64,000 nt of DNA from positions 23,501 through 87,500 of the forward strand of contig CM067533.1 of assembly GCA_034509925.1 (NCBI GenBank). Reading direction: 5' to 3'. Both the position numbers and the translations under genes were made by a program. Below the pieces are notes generated by a model. That model saw only the letters and a program-made list of their open reading frames with translations, was not told where the DNA came from and made no database searches. The DNA comes from Hirudinaria manillensis. Lineage: Eukaryota; Annelida; Clitellata; Hirudinida; Hirudinidae. Positions 54,201 through 64,000 of the stretch are shown piece by piece (positions within the stretch are counted from its first letter, which is position 1; the number at the start of each line of letters is the position of its first letter).

Positions 54201-57200
54201 ACTGGATAGATAAATATCCACGAAGCTTTGGATGGGTATAAAGATGGATGGATGGGTGGATGTAAGGATAGATGGACTGATGGATGGATAGTCAAAATGG
54301 ATGGGTGGATGGATGGATGCAAGGGTAGATGGACTGATGGATGGATAGTCAAAATGGATGGATGGGTGGATGGGTGGATGGATGGATGTAAGGGTAGATG
54401 GACTGATGGATGGATAGTCAACAAAATGCTTGGTTTAATGGATGAGTGTGATTAAAGAAAATGAAAAGTACTCCGAGAGGATGGGAATTAGGAAGGGATC
54501 GAAGATGAAAAGAAAGTAAAAAATGAAAGAGTTCAGAAGATTGAACGAGGAGAGGAGAGACATTCAAGGATCTAACAGACCGAGAGATGCTGACGTTGAA
54601 AGCGAGAGAAAGGAAAATGTTACCCTAGACTGTTGTTATGGGGTTGTTAGTGAGTAAGAACTGCCTTTCTCTCCCTCAAAGTCATTATCTCTCCCGCCGG
54701 TCGCTTCAACTTTCATTCGCAGAGTTATTTTTATCCGCGTTTTCTCATTCATCAGGCTCTCCTTAAACCATCATCATCAAGATCATCACCGTCATCATCA
54801 TCATCACCATCCTTATCATGATTACAAACATCTGCGACGGTATCACCGAATTTGCATGACGTATCCCATCCTAGAAGATGGGTCTCACCTTCAACCTAAT
54901 AATTAATCACACCTTTACGTACTCGGATATCCCTATGAACATCATTATCATTGTCATCGCCATCAGCATCATCATCACCAACAACGATACCATCATCACT
55001 ATCATCATCGATTGTCATCACCATCACCACCACCACATTATGTATAATACGACACGTTCACTTCGTTAAGTGCGTTAGAAAAAGAAATGCCGACTTATTA
55101 TTGCCAGAGGAGCAAAAAATACTTTCCATGAAAATAACACTCTCTGGATCTCATGGATCTCAGGTGGCCCTGATTTATGAGGAGGGAAGAATGGTCGAAC
55201 CATGGACCTCTGGATGGTGACGTTCATAGTAACATGTTCCAATTCTCGGGCTACAAACCCCCTGGCACCAACTCGCTCCTTAAAATATGGTCGTGGCAAA
55301 ACATGCATCCAAAACATGCAACCAAAACATGCATCCAAAACGAGCAGTTGGCTCGTACGTTGCTTTGAAGTAACGAAGAAAACATTTGTTTAACTACCAG
55401 CATTAAACTAGTCAGAGCTGTTTACAAAGACTTTGGGGAGATCGTAACGAAAGAGAGGAGGCAGGTCTCGGTGATATCCTTGAATGAAAAACGTTATTTA
55501 TGAATGAGTGGCTCCACGAACGTGCAGGATATCGAAGAAATAAATGATTAAAATTTGGTCAGTACGTTGTCCTTGCATGTAATTAATATAAATACAATTA
55601 ATATTATTGTTATTATTTACGTTCAGATTCAGAGAGGAAATGACAAATAATTTTAGCAAGCACTGTTAGCACAATGGGATCCTTTAACTTTATTTTAGAG
55701 ACGTTCACGTGATGTTCGCACACAAACATCCGAGCGAAGAAAAGGAAAAATAACATTTCACGAGAGGCAGATCGAAATAAGGTCGAGCCGCCCCTAAAGC
55801 AATAATAGCTCCTGCATCTCAGCAAAACGAATCTAGGTCGCCGTATAATCGTGTCGGGTCAGAAGCAAGTGCTCTCGGGCATTCCGAGCGAAGATAGGGC
55901 GACAAAGGCACGTAGCGTAGGTGGCTTGCGACGATAATAAACTATTTTGGTTCGATTACGCAGATTACAAGCGCGTATAATCGGTAAATGGACGGCACTA
56001 TCATTGTTCTTATCACCAATATCGGCTATCATTGCTGTTATCATCAATATCGAATTCATTGCTCCACGAGTCTAGGCAGGGCTGAGGCAGCAGATAGATT
56101 TCAATCGTTGAGATAAAATATTATAAAATATTTTCATCCATTTTCCTCAATTCTTTCCATTAACGTTGAATTCACAATACTCATCAACTTTTGGTAATTT
56201 TGAAAACCTTCAAAGCGTTATCCTTAATAACGAGTTTCCCATTAGAGGGTCCAATAATCTGATTAAGAAGTGAACTCTAATGAAGAGCAATAAACTCCAG
56301 TTAAATATCAATTTCGATGAATTAAAATCTAAATTAAAATGATGATGATGATAATAATAATAATAATAATAATAAATAATTAAAACACAAGAAATAGATT
56401 ACTACGCTACCAAACAACCCAGCATCTCTTAACCTTCATAAAATCGAGTTTTAACTCGAGTTTCATACAAAGTTAAGTCGGCTTTTCACCGAACTATTTC
56501 TTTGATCTCGGTACTACAGGTATGCACACGGCATTAGCACGTGTGGTTAGCAGACCACTAAGACTACTAGACTAATGGAAGCTGTTCTGTTAATCGAAGT
56601 ATCGATAGCCGTCGTCGTCTCACTCTTTTTGTCAACAACATCAAACAACGACGACGATAAGACTGTCAGGAGTTGCCAAAACCAGCTACAGACGCGCTAC
56701 ACACGAACGTGGTAGCCACGCGTCACGGATCGTGAATCCATGGACCTCCATCAACGGATGATCGACCTCCAACCTTACGACCCCGTGTCATATTATGTAG
56801 GTCGAATCTTAAACGGCACGTCGTCTCCCGTTCGCCGATCGTTATCATCATCGAATCGTCGTCTTCAACATTCCGAGTGACACCTCGAGCTGCCTCGACA
56901 TTTCAAATCGTCGACCTTCAAAGGTCAAAAGGTCAAAGAAGAACCGACCGCCATCGGGTCGACGACATCTGCCACAATTATCTACCGAGTTCGACTTACC
57001 GCTTGCCACACCAGGCGCTCCTAACGCAAGCAAGACTATGAAAACCGCTAAAGGTCATCAAACGCAAACGTAATCCTTTAAAATAAACGAAGCCATATTT
57101 GAAAATGGAACTGCCAAGATTTCAACCGCGCACCGATACAAGAAGCAGATCCAGTCATTATCGATAAAGTAAACAATCTTTAACATCAACGACGACTCCG

Positions 57201-60200
57201 ACACCCATTACATGGAACACCACTTGCATTACTACGTGCTAACAATACTTGTATTACTATATGCAACAGTATTTAAAGGTCGAACACTTTCGAAGGTCGG
57301 GGACCTCATCCGAAGATCCTCGACGTTAGGCTCCGAGCAGGAGTTTCCAACGAGCACCACGTCAAACAGAACATCGATCAGCATGCGAAGGTAACATGTG
57401 AAAAGTGCCGTTGCATCTGGAACAAGTTCCTGCTTTAAGACGTTTGAAGCAACAAAAGACAGGCTTCGTTCGAACGATTTGCTAAGAACTTAGTGAACTC
57501 GGTTCGGTCGTTTAAAACTAAAGGCAGACGTTATTCGCGAGGCAAATAATAATCCAGGTTGTGCCGTGAGCCTCGAGAACCTGTGGAGACTTGGTAGCAG
57601 TTGGTCGAGATTAATAAAAGCTAATTATACGATCAAAAGAACTATTTGCACGGTCAGCGCTTAAAACGATCGTCCGCTGCCGATCAAAATCCGCAATCAA
57701 CTCTTCACGGATATCACATTTTCTTACTGTTTACGCAATAATATTATGTAAGCAATGTAATTATAAATATAATGTAATTATAAATATAATGTAATTATAA
57801 ATATAACATAATTACTTCTCTCGTGATTAGTTATTAATAAATTTCTTTACCCAAACTCGACGAATCCTTAGAAATGGCTGCATCCGGTGATAAGAACAGC
57901 AATAACATGCAAGGCAACAATAAACTGTGACACCATCGCAGATAAGAACGTCTTGCAATAACAGGGCTGGTGGTATCATCACCGATAATTTTGTTGTTAT
58001 TATTATTACTATTATTATATAATAATAATAATGATTAATTATAATAATAATAATAATATTATATAATAGTAATTATTATTAATGAAATTATATATAATAA
58101 TGTTAATAATTATAATGTGCAATATTATATTATAAATTGCATTAATAGGCGATCTAATCATAAATCAGACGAGTGACGTATCCGTTTGACGTTTTATCAA
58201 TCTATTGGCTGATCGATCTCATCTGACCCGTGGAAATGATTGATCGATGGCAGGATAAATGAATGAATGCACACCTAATCAGTGACAATCCAAGTAAAAG
58301 GAGAGAAATTACAAACTAACGCAACAAGTCTCTGCAATCTCGTGAAGCGAAAAACGGATGAAAAGGCATTTTCACAGCATTTCCTCGGCAGATCAAAGAG
58401 CTCTGAGCACCATCTATAATCGTGTTTCCATTTTTTTGTTCAAAATTCTTCGTAGGAAAAGCATCAAGATGCCTCATTTCAATCCCTAAAAGCAGGCCTC
58501 CAAATCGGTCATCATCACCGTCGTCAACACTATCATCGTCGTCGTCGTCATCATCATCATCATCATCATCATCATGATCACCACCACCGTAGGCAATCGC
58601 CTTTGTAAATAAAGCTCCTACCCATTCATTGTTTTACAATGTACTTTTTTCACCTATTTGTTTGCATAAAGTCTTTAAATCCAAGCGATCCATTCGAACT
58701 TATTATGGTTTAGGATAATTAAATCCATTATAAATTATCTTACTCGAATCCGCATCGGGAGACTGAAACGACGTCGTGCCACAGAATCAAAGGCCAAACC
58801 GTTACCTATTCCATCGGCACCACGCGGCACTTATTCCGTGCAACATCCGTTACGTAGAACACTTACTCCACGCCACACGAGCCCACAGGTGGTTCGACTT
58901 TCTCCAGAGGGGGCGCTCCGTTATTATGAACAAATGAATGAGAGAATACCACAGGAGAATAATCGCAATCATTATCATAACCCCGTAGAAGTCACCTTCT
59001 CGAAACTTGCAATGGCAAACCAAAAACATTCGACGGGGCGACCGGAGGATCCGTCACGGTGCGGAGGGATCCGAAATGCGAAATGGAAAAAACCGGCAGG
59101 GAAACCGCACGACGAATCCGCATCGGCTCCTCTCGCCACGGCCAGACGGACGTACGAATCCGAATGCTTTGTGTCGCGACGGCACGGGAAGTCCACCCTC
59201 CCTCCGTCCAGATTCTCTCCTCGATGTGGATAAGACAAATAAGACAAAAGCAGGCAGCACACGTGGTACGAGTACACGAAAAACGGGGATACGTTGCAGA
59301 GCTCGCATCTCATCAAAGACTTCACAAGCCACCAACAAACACAGTCTACTTCAAAAACAAATGGTGGTGATGATGATGATGATGTCAGACTCAAAGATTT
59401 TCCTAGACAAAGCAGCTTTCTGCACGTTTCGAGCGAACGCAAACGTAAAAGTAAAAAAACCTTCGACGAGGTCTCGAAACTCACGATTCCGTGTGCTTTT
59501 GACGCGTCCTCCTGGTGGCCAACAGGGACAGGGAGGACAGTCGCGACGCGGACGCCGATCTGTCGTCCCCCGACTTCCTCGGGGGCCGCGGCCCGTCGGA
59601 CGACGTCCGTTCCGGGCGAACTTTCGAGTCCGAGGGCGATTCCGATTCTTTCTCTTCGGGAAGGGCGGGAAGGGCGAAGCCGAAAACTGCCGCACCTGAC
59701 GGATCGAAGGAGAAGAGAAAGAATGAAATAACGACCGCCACTATATTTATCAAATTAAAACATCAGGGAAATGGTTTAAATGATTACTATTAATAGCCAG
59801 GAGATGACGATTAAAACAATATCATCTGAACCCTTCGTGCATCTCACGACACCGGTCGGGATGGAACTTCGTGGGTACCACTTTCCGCGATCGATACGGA
59901 CGGCCTAGGAGGGCCACGCGAATCTAAACGACCGATCGTCCACGTCGTCGACGCCCACTCCGCCTCGACGAAGGCGAGGGCCACGTTCATAAATGATTAA
60001 GAGCTTCAAAGCGACGTGCATAATCGTCATGGTAATAATGATTTTTAATAACATAATCGTCTCGTTAAGTACTCCAGCAGCATCCTGTTTCTAAAAATCA
60101 AAAAAAGACCTTTTGATCCTCGGCCTCCTATGAGACATAAAGATTGCAAAGACGACGCGAACCGTTAGAAGAATCGGGCGGCGGAATTAATAAGGTTAAT

Positions 60201-63200
60201 AATATTATAGACTCGATATTACGTTAATATTATCGACTCGATATTACGTTAATATTATCGACTCGATATTACGTTAATATTATCGACTCGATATTACGTT
60301 AATATTATCGATGATATTAATAACGGCGACGAATGCCAACAAATAAATCGAGGCGAAATTATCGATCGAAACGCTTCGGGATGCGGCTCGATCGTCGCTT
60401 AAATCGACGAATCAAACTTCGAAAGCCTCACGGGATTCTTCCGACTTCGGGGAAGGCGGGGGCTTCCTCCTGCCACCTCCCCGCTCCTCGTCTTCTTCGT
60501 CGTCTCGACTCGGGGAGGGACGGCGAGGAACGGTTGGATCTCGAGAGTCGGCCGCCGAATCTTCGGACTCGTCCGCTTCTCGGGTTCCGAGACGATCGTC
60601 CGAAGTCGATTCCCTCTCTCTTCGGAAGCGATCGAGAAAGGAATCGGACTCGAGAAAGAGCGGATACATCTCCTTTTCCAGGAACTTCTCTGCCTCTTTC
60701 GAAGCCTCTGCGAAGATGTCTTTCCGAGAAAAATCCGTCGACGAATCCCCGGGAAAGTCGATCAGTTTTTTTACTTTTTCCGTCACTCTTCTTTTAACTT
60801 CGGGGTCCAACCTGAGACCCGCTTCTTTGAGTACGAACCTTTTGTGAATGAGTCTCGCTACTTCCACGACCTTGTCTCGATCGAGTTCGTTCATGAGACC
60901 GAAGCCACGACAAGAGAAAACGAAGTCGAGAGCTTTCGAGTTTCCCGACGGCTCGTTTTCAAGAAATCGCCGAAAGAGCTCCAGACCCTCTGCATCCTCC
61001 AGGAGAGAATTCAGTCCCCCGGTCCACCTCGAACGGGTCGCGGGCGAGCCGGACTCGGAAAGAGCGAAGGAGTCGTCGAAGTGAATAATTTCGTCTCCTC
61101 CGCAGCATCTCGGATGATTTCGAAAATAGCTCCGGTTCGGCAAGACCGGCCTCCCTCGGACGGAGGTCGGGTTCGAAAAAAGCTTTTCGCGATCGACGCG
61201 GGCATCGTCGCAGGTTTCTCCGACTCCGTTCTCCCTCCGAAAAAGATCTGCGACGGAGGGGTCGACGTTGCCCGAACCGCATTTTGTGGAGCTTTCCCCT
61301 TCGAGGTTAAAATGTTCAGAATTTGAATTTCGAAATCCAGAAACTTGAGGGCAATTATGAGGATCTGAATCGCTGAATTTATATGACATTGGATGATGGT
61401 TCACATGAAGTTGGGAGAATAGGTCACACGTGAGATTCAACTCTTTTTTGCTTTCTTGACCTGAACACTGAGAATCAAAGTCATCTTCTTTTCCTGGAAC
61501 TGGTGGCCGTTTTCCTTTAACGTTTGCAAAACTCCTATCAAGTTTTGACAGTCTTGGATGCATCTCTCTGTATAGTTTAGATACTTGAAATAAAGAAGAT
61601 CAATGATTCTACCAATCTCTGAAAGTAGAATTTTATAAAAAATAATTTACGTTCAATACATGAATTTACGAAAGAAATGGGGTCACCTTCCTCGTAAGCA
61701 ATTGGCAACCAAAATGTTTTTCTAAAAATCAGCGATGACACTTTCCAGTGAATTAGAATATATTCCTCCAATGCTTAGTTTAAAATCATTACGAAATCAC
61801 TACCCGCAAATATAACGAACTTCATACGATTCTGTCTAAGAAATCCTTTTGTAACAATAGAGCGAAATCACGAGGCCCGATTTTAAAACTAAAGAATCGG
61901 ACTGAAAGCACTTAAAGATCTAAAACATTGCGAAAGTATTGAACTACAAAACCGTGATCAAATCATTTTATACTCCGCGCTGTCCGACGGCTGGAGATTC
62001 CCTTGGGGAAAACACATCGGAGTACCTTTATATTAGCACTGACCGGACTTATTGAGTAGGGGGATGAGGAATGGCTCTATGCATACATACATCATAAAAA
62101 TGTGATTTATTCAAACTGAAAAAATATTATCAGAATAAAATACGGAATACTTTGACATTGTTCAGCGAATTTCTCTTTCCAAGATTGTCAATGTTGACTG
62201 CTATAGGTCAAAAGCTCATGGAATTATTTTAATTTATAAAGTAGACATAAAGTTTTAAATGATGAAAGTTATAGTTGTAACATTTACAAATATGTTTATT
62301 TCAGCTTTTAGAAGTGTTCCCTTAAATATTCTAAAAAAACGTTCATAGATGGCAGATGTAAACCTAAATAATCGCGGAAGTATCTTCAATAATTGCCTAA
62401 TTAAGTGATATAAGTCAAAAACGGTTTACTGTTATTAAACTTGTATACAAATTAATTCCTCATAGGAATAAGGCTCTAAACTTCCATAAAACTATTTTAG
62501 ATGGGTGAAAATTCGTGATTATATGCGATTACAATGATGCCAACTAAAACTGATCAACTTAATAGAAAATGTCCGCACTTTTGGCAAACTTCTAGTTAAT
62601 CAGTTTTCCAATCTTAATTGAATCTTACACCTTTTCTTTTTGAATAAGCAATTGAACATGAGAGCAACACGTGTTTTTATTCATATAAATTTATGTATGA
62701 AGTTAGGCGGATCAATGGAAAGGTGATAAAACGGAGAAGCACGGAGCAGAAAGCACCTGACGTCGTAAGCGATTAAGCACTATCGTGGATAAAACCTTCA
62801 GAAGGCAACATCACCGTAAAATGAGAATTTCAATAAAGATTTCGAAAATCATTATCACTGTCAATTATCAGCATTGCTAGTTTGCCATTACTTTACGCTC
62901 AGTTTTGCTTGCAATGCATTCTTCGTAATCGTCTTCATCCAAAAATTTTCGACCTCGACCGTCCATTGGAAAAGACTCCAGGTGTGGAAGCATTAGCATT
63001 AGCTGAGTGGAGGAGTTAGGAAAAGCCATTTGTGTTGATGATGATGAGGTATGAAATCGCAAGGTGTTTTGGCGTAGTTAGATGTACGTCGTCCATGTCC
63101 AGTCGAAATATTTGCGAAACCACGCATCATATATATCATATATATCATAATCACATACATCATATATATCATAATCACATATATCATATATATCATAATC

Positions 63201-64000
63201 ACATATATCATATCATATGCTTAGGGAGCACCCTAAGTAGAAGGAATAACAAAAATTCCACTTTCGCAATTTCCGTACAAAAAAGCGTCATGAAATGTGC
63301 ATGATGATTATGCACGATGAATATGCATGATGAAATATACATAATGAAATATGCATGATGAAAGATGAGGCATGAAATAATCATGAACCATCTTTGCTTG
63401 ATATGCCAGTCTTGGTCCCAACGGTGCAAAGGAGGCCAAAAATACTTCGTTGTTATTGCACCCGGGGGGATTCTGTGAGGAAGAATATTTCCAGCCTGTC
63501 TTGAAATGACGACGACGATGTTGTCGTTGGAAGTATGGTGGTGGGTAGTGGTGAAAGTGATTGCAACAAGATTATGATGCTAGTGATGATTGTGATGATT
63601 CTGCTACGCTAAGGATTGGATTTAGAATAATAATGATTCACATAGAACCAAGGGGAGACGAAGGAGCTCCACAATAATGGGATAATGATGACAAAGACGG
63701 TGATAATGACGGTAACGATGATGGTGATGTCGAAAAAGTGAAAAGTCTTCTGATAACGGGGGGTCCTTGTTGACTTTCCTTTCTTATTTGCTCACTGACC
63801 CTCACTTTTGGTCTCCGATCTCTCTTTCCTTCATCCACTCAAACATTCGTTCATTCCTTTTCCATCAGTTTTGTTTCATTTATTTGGCCAAACGTAAAAA
63901 ATGTTCATCGTATGAATCAATGCGATCATCATCATCATCATCACCACCACCCATACGTTGTAATCCGTCATCTGATCAGCATTTGAGGTGCGATTCAATT

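Overview
This 64-kb window is animal nuclear DNA. It is AT-rich, with many short introns (most under about 900 bp) and frequent triplet microsatellites. The gene set (Axin, a DMRT factor with a DM domain, a PIM kinase, TOP3A with metazoan-type C-terminal zinc modules, EFCAB7, CDK1) points to Metazoa. Sequence divergence and compactness suggest an invertebrate, possibly an early-branching one, but I cannot name the group. I found no viral genes, rRNA, tRNA or CRISPR array, and no intact transposon.

Layout, left to right: a C2-domain gene with a polybasic tail (+, cut by the left edge, ends 3859); PPP1R37 (-, 3856-9856); TOP3A (-, 10697-20505, 30 coding exons); a CpG-richer interval without a recognised gene (20.5-23.2 kb); a PIM-family kinase (-, 23249-27817); a gene-poor, repeat-rich stretch (27.8-34.3 kb); a DMRT factor (-, 34331-38132) with the 3' end of an unidentified gene just upstream; another gene-poor stretch (39-42.3 kb); EFCAB7 (-, 42277-45787, N-terminus not found); CDK1 (+, 47598-49367); Axin (-, 50017-61563, with a 6.9-kb intron); and a repeat-rich right end with one candidate terminal exon.

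Gene models were built by hand. I read homologous blocks on both strands, then required each exon to have an AG acceptor, a GT (once GC) donor and a reading phase matching the next exon. TOP3A (1059 aa), Axin (1031 aa), CDK1 (315 aa), PIM (298 aa) and DMRT (850 aa) close perfectly in phase from start to stop. PPP1R37 is firm down to 5338 and provisional below that. Family matches rest on recalled sequences, not on a search.

The genes are not an operon or an obvious functional cluster. Local arrangements of note are the divergent EFCAB7/CDK1 pair with a CHR/CCAAT-like block before CDK1, the convergent CDK1/Axin pair with stop codons 650 bp apart, and a possible stop-codon overlap between the C2 gene and PPP1R37. 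Other unusual points are a PATAIRE instead of PSTAIRE helix in CDK1, several 5' splice sites with C at +3, triplet microsatellites lying on splice sites, two alternative 3' exons for DMRT, and a five-copy CACGTG cluster in DMRT intron 2.
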